Assembly: GCF_900103985.1 (NCBI RefSeq)
Contig: NZ_FNIE01000003.1
Location: forward strand, 248,001-312,000
Source of the DNA: Actinacidiphila guanduensis
GTDB taxonomy: Bacteria; Actinomycetota; Actinomycetes; Streptomycetales; Streptomycetaceae
Direction: 5' to 3'
Length of the DNA: 64,000 bases
In this document: one piece after another, positions 52,917-61,161 of the stretch
Position numbering within the stretch: the stretch's first letter is position 1
How the letters are laid out: each line of letters starts with the position of its first letter
Notes under the pieces: generated by a model
The model's database searches: none
Seen by the model: the letters and a program-made list of their open reading frames with translations, nothing else
What the model was told of the DNA's origin: nothing
Position numbers and translations under genes: made by a program

Positions 52917-53807
52917 ATGGACGCGCACCTGATCGACCGGGAGAGGACCGCCGAGCGGCTGCTGGCGGCGTCCGCGAAGCACTCCTTCGACCCGGACACC
53001 GAACTGGACTGGGACGCGCCCTTCGAGGAGGGCGCCTGGTTCTGGCCGCCCGAGCTGGTCTCCCTCTACGACACCGAGCTGTGGCGGCGGATGACGCCGG
53101 AGCAGCAGATCACCCTGTCCCGCCACGAGGCGGCCTCGCTGTGCTCGGTCGGCGTCTGGTTCGAGACGATCCTGATGCAGCTGCTGCTGCGGCACACCTA
53201 CGACCTGGAGCCGACCAGCGGCCACGTCCGCTACGCGCTCACCGAGATCGCCGACGAGTGCCGGCACTCGAAGATGTTCGCCCGCGCGGTGACGAAGATG
53301 GGCACCCCCGTCTACGGGCCCAGCCGGCTCGACCACGCGCTCGGCCGGGTGCTGAAGACGGTCTCCACCACGCCGGGTTCGTTCACCGGCACCCTGCTGG
53401 CGGAGGAGATCCTGGACTGGATGCAGCGGCTGACCTTCCCCGACGAGCGGGTGCAGCCCTTCATCCGCGGGGTAACCCGCATCCATGTCGTCGAGGAGTC
53501 CCGGCACATTCGCTACGCCCGCGAGGAGCTGCGCCGCCAGATGGTGACCGCCCCGCGGTGGGAGCTGGCCGTCACCCGGGTCGCCTCGGGTGAGGCCGCC
53601 CGCGTCATCGCCCGCTCGCTGATCAGCCCGAAGGTGTACGCCGCGGTCGGCCTCGACCCCGCGCACGCCGCCGAAGTGGCCCGCACCAGCCCGCACCGCC
53701 GCGACGTGATGCGGCAGTCGGCGAAGCGGCTGATGGACTTCCTGGAGGAGATCGGCCTGCTGCGCGGCCCGGCCCGGCCGTTGTGGAAGGCGTCGGGGCT
53801 GCTCTGA
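52917..53807 (+). CDS. AurF-like diiron oxygenase
   Basis: 296 residues, a helical ferritin-like protein with two iron-binding signatures: EIADECRHSKMF (near 108-119) and VVEESRHIRYAREE (near 191-204), plus EILDWMQR. Family members such as AurF oxidise aryl amines to nitro groups, and many relatives are of unknown substrate. ATG at 52917 has GGAGG 11 bases upstream. It faces a TetR regulator gene across a terminator hairpin and has an operator-like palindrome in its promoter, so it is probably inducible. Confidence 0.88.
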   Translation: MDAHLIDRERTAERLLAASAKHSFDPDTELDWDAPFEEGAWFWPPELVSLYDTELWRRMTPEQQITLSRHEAASLCSVGVWFETILMQLLLRHTYDLEPTSGHVRYALTEIADECRHSKMFARAVTKMGTPVYGPSRLDHALGRVLKTVSTTPGSFTGTLLAEEILDWMQRLTFPDERVQPFIRGVTRIHVVEESRHIRYAREELRRQMVTAPRWELAVTRVASGEAARVIARSLISPKVYAAVGLDPAHAAEVARTSPHRRDVMRQSAKRLMDFLEEIGLLRGPARPLWKASGLL

Positions 53808-53904
53808 CGACGTCGGGCAGCGGCGGACAGTCGGCAGGCGGCCGTCTCGGCCGAACAGTGCGGGAAGCCCCTGCGACCGGGCACGTTCGTTCCGCTCGTC
53901 ACGC

Positions 53905-53925
53905 TCGGCCGGCCGTGCCGGCCGA
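53905..53925. terminator. Hairpin between diiron oxygenase and TetR genes
   Basis: TCGGCCGGC (53905-53913) pairs with GCCGGCCGA (53917-53925) across CGT, followed by an A-rich stretch. It serves the convergent gene pair. Confidence 0.65.
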
Positions 53926-53988
53926 ACAAAACGAACCGGCCCGCAGCTGCGGCACGTTCCGACTGCCCGGCAGGGACGGGACGGCAGC

Positions 53989-54693
53989 TCAGCCGAACAG
54001 CTCGGTGAGGCGGCCCAGCAGCGCCGTTCCGGGGCTCGCGGGTGACTCCTGGCCGAGCGCGGCCCGGGCCACGCGGGCGGTCTGCGGGTCGGTGGCCGCG
54101 GTGGCGAGCAGCAGCGCGGTGAAGTGGTCCACCAGCCACCCGCACAGCTCGGGCAGCGGCGGCTGCTTGCCCTCGTCCAGCCAGAGCAGGGAGACCGCCT
54201 CCACCGAGGCGATCCACGAGCGCACCATCAGCGCGAGCCGCGGCCCGGGTTCGGCCACCTCCAAGTGGCGCAGCACCTGCTCGGCCGCGGCCCGCCGCAC
54301 CCCGTCCACGATGGCGTCCGTACGGCTGGTGCCCACCACCCCGCCGCCGCGCAGCAGCGCCCCGTAGGCGGCGTCGTGCTCGTCGACATAGGCGAGGTAG
54401 CGGCCGAGCGCCGCCGCCAGCCGCTCGGTGGGCGGCCCCTGCGCCGGTACGGCGAACCTGCCGGTCAGCTCCTCCGCGGCGCCCAGGACCGCGGCCTCGT
54501 ACAACTGCTGCTTGCCGCCGGGGAAGTAGCGGTAGACCAGCGGGCGCGAGACACCGGCGGCCGCGGCCACGTCCTCCACCGAGACGTCCTCGGGCCTGCG
54601 GTGCCCGAACAGGTCCACGGCGGCGGCCAGCAGTTGCTCGCGGCGCCGCTCCACACTCATCCGCCGGTAGGCGGGCACCGCGCTGCTGCTCAT
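53989..54693 (-). CDS. TetR family transcriptional regulator
   Basis: 234 residues. The N-terminal helix-turn-helix (VSVEDVAAAAGVSRPLVYRY, near 37-56) is followed by a helical ligand-binding domain with a WLDEGKQPP segment. It is convergent with the diiron oxygenase gene and a plausible controller of it through the TCTTATAAGA palindrome. The alternative target is the glycosyltransferase-nitrilase operon, whose 3' end lies 83 bp further on, but that operon is transcribed from the far side. Confidence 0.9.
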   Translation of the reverse strand: MSSSAVPAYRRMSVERRREQLLAAAVDLFGHRRPEDVSVEDVAAAAGVSRPLVYRYFPGGKQQLYEAAVLGAAEELTGRFAVPAQGPPTERLAAALGRYLAYVDEHDAAYGALLRGGGVVGTSRTDAIVDGVRRAAAEQVLRHLEVAEPGPRLALMVRSWIASVEAVSLLWLDEGKQPPLPELCGWLVDHFTALLLATAATDPQTARVARAALGQESPASPGTALLGRLTELFG

Positions 54694-54776
54694 GCCCGAA
54701 AGCCTACGGACGCGCCCGCCGCCGCTGCCATCGGGCGGGCCGCCCGCGGACGCCGGATCGCGGGAGAGGGTGCCGG

Positions 54777-55868
54777 TTACGCGCGCACCGGCAGCTGCGC
54801 GTAGAAGTCCAGGTGGCGGCGGGCGGCCTCGGCCCAGGTGTGGCGGGCGGCAAGGGCGGTGCCGGCGGCGCGGCGGGCCGGGTCGGGGCCGTCGAGCGCT
54901 TCGGCGAGCCGGTCGGCCAGATCGCGCGGCCCGGCTGCGAAACGGGCGGCGGGCCCGAACACCTCGCGCAGCACCGGCAGATCGCGCACCACCAGCGGCA
55001 CGCCCGCGGCCAGCGCCTCCATCGCGGCCAGCCCGAAGCCCTCCTTGACCGAGGGGAAGGCGAAGGCGGCCGCCCCGGCGACCAGCGGCGGCAGGTCGTC
55101 GTCGGGCACCGCGCCCAGCACGACCGGTTCGACACCGAGTTCGGCCGCCCGCCGCTCCCAGGCGGCCCGGTAGTCGCGGTAGTCGAAGAGGGTCTCACCC
55201 CCGGCGATGGCCAGGGCGATGCCGGGCACGCGCTCGCGCAGCAGCGCGTAGGCCTCCAGCAGGTCCAGGGAGCCCTTGCGCGGTTCGATGCCGCCGACCG
55301 TCAGGACGTAGCGGCCCAGTCGGGCGCGCAGGCGGTCGCGGGCGGCCGGGTCGGCGGCGGCGAAGCGGGCGGCGTCCACGCCGTTGGGGATCACCCGCGC
55401 CCGCAGGCCCCAGCCGTCGGCGAGTTCGGCGGCCACCGCGGCGGAGACGCACACGTGCGCGTAGGGCTCGGTGATCGCCCGCTCGTGGCAGGCGGCCAGT
55501 TCGGGGGTGGTGAAGTGGTCGATGTGGTGGACGGTCCGCACGCAGGGGCCCGCCGCGTTCGCGCTGATGCAGTCCTGGGCGTGCACGATGTCGTACGAGC
55601 CCGCGTGCGGGGCGAACGCCTCACGCAGCACCGCGATCGAGCGCAGGATGCGCGCCCCGGTGCCCTCGCCCGCGGGCCCGTCGGGGAAGGGCACCAGGCG
55701 GACCGTCACGGCCGGGTCCACCGGGCGGAAGAAGCCGGCGTCGCCGCCGCGGCCGAGCGACCACACGGTGACGTCCTGGCCCTGGGCGGCCAGCGCCTCG
55801 GCCAGGGCCAGGGTGTGCACGACCCCGCCGCGGGGCTTGGTGGAGTAGCTGAGCAGGGCGATCCTCAT
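54777..55868 (-). CDS. Glycosyltransferase family 4 (MSMEG_0565-type), last gene of the Nit1C-like operon
   Basis: 363 residues, GT-B fold. The start IALLSYSTKPRGGVVHTLA and the C-terminal EGFGLAAMEALAAG (donor-binding E-x7-E-type motif) are typical of GT4. It belongs to the glycosyltransferase family that travels with the nitrilase/radical SAM cluster known from Mycobacterium (MSMEG_0565) and cyanobacteria, implying that a sugar is added to the cluster's product or scaffold. The ATG at 55868 overlaps the stop of the upstream nitrilase-like gene (ATGA). Confidence 0.9.
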   Translation of the reverse strand: MRIALLSYSTKPRGGVVHTLALAEALAAQGQDVTVWSLGRGGDAGFFRPVDPAVTVRLVPFPDGPAGEGTGARILRSIAVLREAFAPHAGSYDIVHAQDCISANAAGPCVRTVHHIDHFTTPELAACHERAITEPYAHVCVSAAVAAELADGWGLRARVIPNGVDAARFAAADPAARDRLRARLGRYVLTVGGIEPRKGSLDLLEAYALLRERVPGIALAIAGGETLFDYRDYRAAWERRAAELGVEPVVLGAVPDDDLPPLVAGAAAFAFPSVKEGFGLAAMEALAAGVPLVVRDLPVLREVFGPAARFAAGPRDLADRLAEALDGPDPARRAAGTALAARHTWAEAARRHLDFYAQLPVRA

Positions 55869-56701
55869 CGCGGGCGCTCCCGGTAGACGTCGGGCCGGCG
55901 TTCGGCCAGGTGGTGCAGGATGCGCCGGGCCCGGTCGATCTCGGCCTCGACGTCCACCTCGGCGACGGCCAGGCCCGCCTTGGACCAGGTGCGGGCGAGG
56001 ATGTCGCCGCCGGGGCCGACCACCTTGGACTGGCCGAGGAAGCGGATGCCGCCCATCGTGCCGGTCTGGTTGGAGGAGGCGAGCACGACCTGGTTCTCCG
56101 CGGCCCGCGCCTGGTCGTAGAGGTCGAACAGGCGGGCCTGGCGGTCCTGGGCCATCCGCGGCGCCCGGTTGGTGATGCTGGTGGGCCAGGCGGACAGGCA
56201 GGCGAGGACACCGGCGCCGTCCAGCGCGAGCGAACGGGCCGCCTCCGGGAAGGTCTTGTCGTAGTCGATCAGCATGCCGATCCGGCCGACGGGGGTGTCG
56301 AAGGCGTCGAAGCGGTCGCCCGCGGTGTAGGCGGCGACCTCCCCGGCGGGCAGGTGCACCTTGCGGTGCCGGCCGAGGACGCCGTCGCCGCTGACGCAGA
56401 CCGCCGCGTTGTAGCGCACGTCGCCGCCGTCCTCGCAGTAGCCGACGCAGACCGTCATCTCGGCGGCGAGCGCGGCGACCCGGCCGATCAGCGGGTCGTC
56501 GGGCTTCAGCGCGGGCGGCAGCGCGTCGGGGTCGGGGTGGCGCAGGTCGGCGAGGTAGCCGCCGAGCGCGGCGTCGGGCAGCACCAGCAGCCCGGCGCCC
56601 GAGGCGCGCGCGTCGCCGATCAGCTTGGCCACGCGGGCCAGGTCGAACTCCAGGTCGCGGCCGAAGTGTGCGGCGGCGGCCGCGATCCGGACGGTGCTCA
56701 T
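55865..56701 (-). CDS. Nitrilase-superfamily protein with replaced catalytic Glu and Cys (probable pseudoenzyme)
   Basis: 278 residues with the full nitrilase fold, aligning without gaps with the next upstream gene through the first 160 residues. Only Lys114 of the Glu-Lys-Cys triad remains: residue 43 is Asp (LPDAALGGY) instead of Glu, and residue 146 is Asp (GMLIDYDKTF) instead of Cys. Without the nucleophile, nitrile or amide hydrolysis by the usual route is not possible. It may be a non-catalytic subunit forming mixed spirals with the active paralogue, or a binding protein. ATGA overlaps on both sides couple it to its neighbours. Confidence 0.88.
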   Translation of the reverse strand: MSTVRIAAAAAHFGRDLEFDLARVAKLIGDARASGAGLLVLPDAALGGYLADLRHPDPDALPPALKPDDPLIGRVAALAAEMTVCVGYCEDGGDVRYNAAVCVSGDGVLGRHRKVHLPAGEVAAYTAGDRFDAFDTPVGRIGMLIDYDKTFPEAARSLALDGAGVLACLSAWPTSITNRAPRMAQDRQARLFDLYDQARAAENQVVLASSNQTGTMGGIRFLGQSKVVGPGGDILARTWSKAGLAVAEVDVEAEIDRARRILHHLAERRPDVYRERPR

Positions 56702-57639
56702 CTGCCAGGTGCTCCTGCTGCTGGTGCTGCTGCCGGTTGTGGTGCGGGTGCTGCGGCCGGTGCCGGTGCCGGTACTGGCGCCGCCGCGCCCGCCGGGGCG
56801 GGTACGGGGGTGCGCGGCACGTAGCTGTCGGGGCGGCGGTCGCGCAGGTGCGCCATCGAGCGGCGGGCCGTCCGCAGGGCCGCGCCGACGTCCACCGAAG
56901 CGACCGCCAGGCCCCCGCCGACGCCGGTGTCGGCCAGTACGTCGCCGCCCGGGTCGACGACCTTGGCGCTGCCGACGAACCGCAGCGCACCGAAGGTACC
57001 GGCCTGGTTCGCCGACAGCCAGACGATCTGGTTCTCCAGCGCCCTGGCCCGGTCGAAGAGGTCGAATCGGCGCTTCCAGCGGTCCTGGGCGAGGTCGGCG
57101 GCCGCGTTGGTGCGCGAGCCCGGCCAGGCGGAGATGCACACCCCGATCTGGGCGCCGTCCAGCGCCAGTGCCCGGGCGGCCTCCGGGAACGCCTTGTCGT
57201 AGCAGATCATCATGCCGATCCGGCCGGCCGGTGTGTCGAAGGCGTGGAAGCCGTCGCCGCTGGCGTAGCTGGCGTCCTCGCTCAGCGGCTGGTGCACCTT
57301 GCGGTGGTTGCCGAGCACGCCGTCGCCGGTCACGCACACGGCGCTGTTGTAGCGCACGTCGCCGTCCGCCTCGCAGTAGCCCGCGATCACCGTCATCTCG
57401 CCGGCGATCCGGGCCAGCCGGCGGATCTCGGGGCCGTCCGGGTCCAGCGGCGGCGGCCCGGCGTCCGCGCTGTCGCCGTCCAGGCTCAGCAGGTAGCCGC
57501 CGAGGGCGGCTTCCGGCAGGGCGAGCAGGCCGACGCCGGCCGCGCGCGCGTCGGCGACGATCCGCTCGACGGCCTCGAAGTCCGCGGCCAGGTCGCGCCC
57601 GAAGGGCGCGGCGGCCGCGGCCATGGTCAGGGTGGTCAT
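56698..57639 (-). CDS. Nitrilase (carbon-nitrogen hydrolase) of the Nit1C-type cluster
   Basis: 313 residues. The triad is intact: Glu43 in LPEAALGGY, Lys114 in NHRKVHQP, Cys146 in GMMICYDKAF. Members of this cluster hydrolyse nitriles or cyanide to acid/formate and ammonia, and the cluster is tied to nitrogen scavenging. A Pro/Ala-rich tail of about 35 residues (from about 280) is unusual and appears disordered. ATG at 57639 overlaps the upstream stop. The adjacent downstream gene is a catalytically altered paralogue. Confidence 0.92.
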   Translation of the reverse strand: MTTLTMAAAAAPFGRDLAADFEAVERIVADARAAGVGLLALPEAALGGYLLSLDGDSADAGPPPLDPDGPEIRRLARIAGEMTVIAGYCEADGDVRYNSAVCVTGDGVLGNHRKVHQPLSEDASYASGDGFHAFDTPAGRIGMMICYDKAFPEAARALALDGAQIGVCISAWPGSRTNAAADLAQDRWKRRFDLFDRARALENQIVWLSANQAGTFGALRFVGSAKVVDPGGDVLADTGVGGGLAVASVDVGAALRTARRSMAHLRDRRPDSYVPRTPVPAPAGAAAPVPAPAPAAAPAPQPAAAPAAGAPGR

Positions 57640-59399
57640 GCGGGTCCCATTCCGGTCACGGCGGCGGTGACCGCCTCGGTGGTCTCTCCGTCGGGCCAGC
57701 GCAGCCCGACGCCCTGCCCCTGGGTCAGCTCCCCGCACACCGCGCCCGTCGCCGGGCCCGCGGACAGTTCCGGCGCGCCGGGGGCGTCGGCGGTGAGCAT
57801 GGCGAAGCCGGGGAAGCAGGTCAGCCAGTCGCCCATGGAGGCCCCTCGCGGGCGCGGCACCGCGGCCACGTCGAGCACCGCGCGGCAGCCGCTCGCCTCG
57901 GCGAGCATCCCGAGGGTGCCCGCGGCCCCGGCCATGGACACGTCCTTGGCGGCCGCGGGCCGTGCGGCGGCCACCGCGCCCGCCATGGCGCGCAGTTCGT
58001 CCGCCCGGCGGCCGCTGGTGGAGTCCCACTGGCGGCCGCGGTACCCGGCCCGCCAGGAGCCACCGAGGTCGGCGGTGAGCCGCACCCGGTGCCCCGGCCG
58101 GCCCCCGCCGCCGGGCACGGGGTGCGCGGTGCGGCCGAGCGCGGTCACCGACAGGGCGGCGGGCACGCCGAGTTGGGTGTGCCCGCCCAGCACCGGCAGG
58201 CCCCAGGCGGCGCAGGCGCGGGCCAGCCCGTCGAGCACCCGCCGCGCGTGGGCGGCGTCGGGCGCGCCGAGCGCGTCGAGCAGCCCGACGGGCGAAGCAC
58301 CCATCGCGGCAAGGTCGTTGACGTTGACCAGCACCGCGCACCAGCCGGCCCACTCGGGGTCGCGGGCCACCATCGACGGCAGGATGGCGTCGCAGGCGGC
58401 GATCACGTCGGAGCCGGGCACGGGCGCCCCGTCGTCCCCGACGAACCCGGCCCCACCGAGCCCGGCGAACCCACTGTACGGGGACGGGAGTCGGCCCGGG
58501 CCGCCCGGGTACGCACCCGGGACCCCGGGCACGGCGGCGTACGGCCCCGCCGCCGCACGACCCTCGTAGCCGCCCGGCGAACCGGCGTCGCCCGGCCCGG
58601 CGTAGGAGCCCGCCGCGGTCCCCGGGCCACCTGGGTACGTGCCGTCGAAGCCGGCAGAAGCACCGTACGAGCCCGCCACCGCCGCCGGGCCATCCGGATA
58701 CGCGCCCGCGAAGCCGGAGGAAGCCGGGCCCGACGCGCCGTACGGGCGGGGCCCTTCGGTGTCCGGCACCGCTCCGCGCAGGGCCGCGAGCAGCGGGCCC
58801 AGGGGGGACTTCGCCGCCTCGGCCAGCGCGGCGATCCGGCCGATCGGCCACCGCATCAGCACGTGCGGGCGGCCGGCGGCGACAGCGGGGCGGACCCGCT
58901 GCCAGCCGAGCCGGGCGAACATCCGCTCGGCGGCGGGCTGCACAGTGGCGTCGAAGCGCAGCACGCCCTCCTGCTCGGCGCGGGCGCAGGCGGCGCGGAC
59001 CAGAGCGGGGCCGACACCCGAGGCGCGGCGGGCGGCCGGGTGGACGGCGAGCCGGCTGCCGGCCCACCAGCCGATGTCCGGCCCGTCCGGCACCGGGTGC
59101 AGCCGCACACCGCCGAGCAGGGCGCCCTCGCGGTCGCGGGCCAGGAGCACCACGGTGCGCGGGTCGGCGTCGTGGCCGTCCAGGTCGTGGCGGTCGAACA
59201 GGCCCTGCTCGGCGACGAACACCTGCCGGCGCAACTGCCGGTACTCCGCGTGCGCGGCCGTGTCGGTGGCCTGCTCGATCCGGAAGCCGGCGCGGGCTCG
59301 GGCCAGGGTGGCGCGGTCGCCGAGCAGCGCCAGGATGTCCTGGGCCTCGGGGGCGGGCGGGGCCGCGGGCCCGCCGTCGAGCAGCGACACCGCGCTCAC
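57636..59399 (-). CDS. GNAT acetyltransferase - AIR-synthase-like fusion (MSMEG_0567-type)
   Basis: 587 residues. The N-terminal part (about 20-200) is a GNAT acyltransferase (RQVFVAEQGLFD, RLAVHPAARRASGVGPAL, RLGWQRV). The C-terminal part (about 345-587) resembles PurM/AIR-synthase ATP-binding proteins (VNVNDLAAMGASPVGLLDAL, AKDVSMAGAAGT). Between them lie about 110 residues of Gly/Ala/Tyr/Pro-rich repeats (units like GTYPGGPGTAAGSY). In other organisms the two parts can be separate genes of the same cluster. The GTG at 59399 overlaps the radical SAM stop. Confidence 0.9.
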   Translation of the reverse strand: MSAVSLLDGGPAAPPAPEAQDILALLGDRATLARARAGFRIEQATDTAAHAEYRQLRRQVFVAEQGLFDRHDLDGHDADPRTVVLLARDREGALLGGVRLHPVPDGPDIGWWAGSRLAVHPAARRASGVGPALVRAACARAEQEGVLRFDATVQPAAERMFARLGWQRVRPAVAAGRPHVLMRWPIGRIAALAEAAKSPLGPLLAALRGAVPDTEGPRPYGASGPASSGFAGAYPDGPAAVAGSYGASAGFDGTYPGGPGTAAGSYAGPGDAGSPGGYEGRAAAGPYAAVPGVPGAYPGGPGRLPSPYSGFAGLGGAGFVGDDGAPVPGSDVIAACDAILPSMVARDPEWAGWCAVLVNVNDLAAMGASPVGLLDALGAPDAAHARRVLDGLARACAAWGLPVLGGHTQLGVPAALSVTALGRTAHPVPGGGGRPGHRVRLTADLGGSWRAGYRGRQWDSTSGRRADELRAMAGAVAAARPAAAKDVSMAGAAGTLGMLAEASGCRAVLDVAAVPRPRGASMGDWLTCFPGFAMLTADAPGAPELSAGPATGAVCGELTQGQGVGLRWPDGETTEAVTAAVTGMGPA

Positions 59400-60481
59400 C
59401 CGCCGGCCGTCATCAGCACGCTGCACGCCCCGCAGGCCGCGCAGCCGGCCTGCTGGTCGGCGCCGTGCATCCCGGCGGCCCGCAGCTTGGCGGCCACGCC
59501 CTCGGTGACGTGCCGCAGCAGGTGCGCGGACGGCGCGGGCACGCCGTCGCGGGCGGCCAGCGTGCCGCGCATGGGGCGGAAGGGCACGACGAAGGGGTAC
59601 ACCCCGCGCTCGATCAACTCCCCCGCGCCCGCGATGAGTTCGTCCGGGTCCTCGCCGAGGCCGACGAGCAGGTAGGTGGAGACGCGGTTGCGGCCGAAGA
59701 CGCGCACCGCTTCGTCCCACGCGGCCTCGTACTCCGCGAGCGGCACGGTGGACTTGCCGGGCATCCAGCGCCGCCGCACCTGCTCGTCCAGGGACTCCAC
59801 GTGGATGCCGATGGCGCTCGCCCCGGCCTCGTGCAGGGCGCCGATCCAGGCGAGGTCGCCGGGCGGCTCGCACTGCACCTGGATCGGCAGCCCGGGCACC
59901 GCGGCGAGCACCGCCCGCACCGAGCGCGCCAGGGTGCGCGCGCCGCGGTCGGGCCCGGTGGTGGTGCCGGTGGTCATCACCATCTGCCGGATCCCGTCGA
60001 GCCGTACGGCCGCCTCGGCGACCTCGGCGAGCTGGGCGGGGGTCTTGGCGGCCACCGTGGCACCCGAGCGCAGCGACTCCTCGATGGTGCAGAAGCGGCA
60101 GCGGTCGGCCTCGCCGTAGCGGATGCAGGTCTGCACGACGGTGGTGGCGAGCACGTCGGCGCCGTGCAGGCGGGCGATGTGCTCGTACGGGGTGCCGTCG
60201 GCGGTGGCGAGGTCGTAGAACCGCGGGCGGCGTACGGGGGTCAGGGTCAGGCCGGTGTCCTGCTCGCCGAGCCAGACCCGGCCGTCGCGGACCCGGTACG
60301 GGCTGGCCGGGTTGGTGGGCAGCGCGGCGTTGGCACCGTCGACGAGGACGTGCCCGTCGTCGCTGGGGCCCGCGCCGTCGGGGCGCCGTACGGGGGCGTC
60401 CGAGGCGACTCCGTGCAGGGCGAGTTCGGCGCGGGTCATGATCCGCACGTCCACCGCCGTCGATCCGGTGCCAACGCTCAC
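59396..60481 (-). CDS. Radical SAM protein of the MSMEG_0568 family
   Basis: 361 residues. The cluster-binding cysteines read CIRYGEADRCRFC (near 118-130), a CX8CX2C spacing instead of CX3CX2C. A TIM-barrel-like body follows with MTTGTTTGPDRG and IQVQCEPPGDL, and a Cys-rich end (AGCAACGACSV) could hold a second cluster. It probably performs a radical step in the pathway of the nitrilase cluster; the product is unknown. GTG at 60481 has GGAGG seven bases upstream. Confidence 0.9.
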   Translation of the reverse strand: MSVGTGSTAVDVRIMTRAELALHGVASDAPVRRPDGAGPSDDGHVLVDGANAALPTNPASPYRVRDGRVWLGEQDTGLTLTPVRRPRFYDLATADGTPYEHIARLHGADVLATTVVQTCIRYGEADRCRFCTIEESLRSGATVAAKTPAQLAEVAEAAVRLDGIRQMVMTTGTTTGPDRGARTLARSVRAVLAAVPGLPIQVQCEPPGDLAWIGALHEAGASAIGIHVESLDEQVRRRWMPGKSTVPLAEYEAAWDEAVRVFGRNRVSTYLLVGLGEDPDELIAGAGELIERGVYPFVVPFRPMRGTLAARDGVPAPSAHLLRHVTEGVAAKLRAAGMHGADQQAGCAACGACSVLMTAGG

Positions 60482-60492
60482 GGGGGCGCCTC

Positions 60493-61014
60493 CTACAGCT
60501 GGTAGGTCGAGTTGATGATGGCGCCCTTGCGCGCGTAGTGGATCAGCGCGTCCTGGACGTCGAGCGGGTGGGTGGGGATGACGCCCTCGATCAGGTCCTC
60601 CTCGCGGGCGCCGTGCAGGGACAGGCCGAACCGGCAGCAGTAGACCTTGCCGCCCTCGGCGATGAAGGTCTTCAGCTGGTTGTTGATGTTGTGCTCGCCG
60701 GGGAAGGCGGAGGTGCCCGTGGTCGGGAAGCCGCGGGTGGCCAGGCAGTTGAGCGAGCCGGGCCCGTAGAAGTAGATCGCGGTCTCGAAGCCCTTGCGCA
60801 GCGCGCGGGTGGCCTGCAGGACGGCGACGAAGGAGACCGACGACTCGTGGGCGATGCCGTGCACGAGGGTGAAGTACGTCTCGCCGTTCTCGGCCTGGTA
60901 GTCGGGGAAGACCTTGGTGGAGCCGTAGAGCGAGGAGCCCTCGGGCAGCGAGGGGTGCGGGATCTCGGTCAGCGACTTCTGCTCGACGTCGGTGAGCGCT
61001 GCGGTGTCGGACAC
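60493..61014 (-). CDS. MSMEG_0572/Sll0783-type nitrogen starvation protein
   Basis: 173 residues. DsrE-like alpha/beta pattern: TLVHGIAHESSVSFVAVLQA, ETAIYFYGPGSLNCLATRGF, FIAEGGKVYCCRFGLSLHG. It belongs to the small family that always accompanies the nitrilase/radical SAM cluster (NitB-like). Cys residues in GSLNCLA and KVYCCRFG might carry sulfur or a reaction intermediate; this is inference. GTG at 61014 has AAAGGAG seven bases upstream. It lies 11 bp before the radical SAM start. Confidence 0.9.
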   Translation of the reverse strand: MSDTAALTDVEQKSLTEIPHPSLPEGSSLYGSTKVFPDYQAENGETYFTLVHGIAHESSVSFVAVLQATRALRKGFETAIYFYGPGSLNCLATRGFPTTGTSAFPGEHNINNQLKTFIAEGGKVYCCRFGLSLHGAREEDLIEGVIPTHPLDVQDALIHYARKGAIINSTYQL

Positions 61015-61093
61015 GTGGTGACTCCTTTGCAGAGGGGACGGCTTGGGGCTTGGGGAGGGTGGTCGGGGAGGCCGGTGCGGGCGGTGCCGGGCC

Positions 61094-61150
61094 GGGCTCG
61101 GGCCGGTCATGAGTCGGGCTCGGGCCGGTGTTGAGCCGGTGTTGAGCCGG
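61094..61150. repeat. 22-bp and 10-11-bp degenerate repeats
   Basis: GGGCTCGGGCCGGT-headed 22-bp units at 61094-61115 and 61116-61137 run into GGTGTTGAGCC-type repeats, in the gap between the amidohydrolase and the MSMEG_0572-type gene. Confidence 0.65.
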
Positions 61151-61161
61151 TCGGGGGACGG

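Noticed and set aside
59396..60481. Radical SAM enzyme as missing partner of the peptide at 11119-11319
   Set aside because: It is translationally coupled inside the nitrilase operon about 48 kb away and matches the MSMEG_0568 family, not peptide-modifying FxsB-type enzymes.
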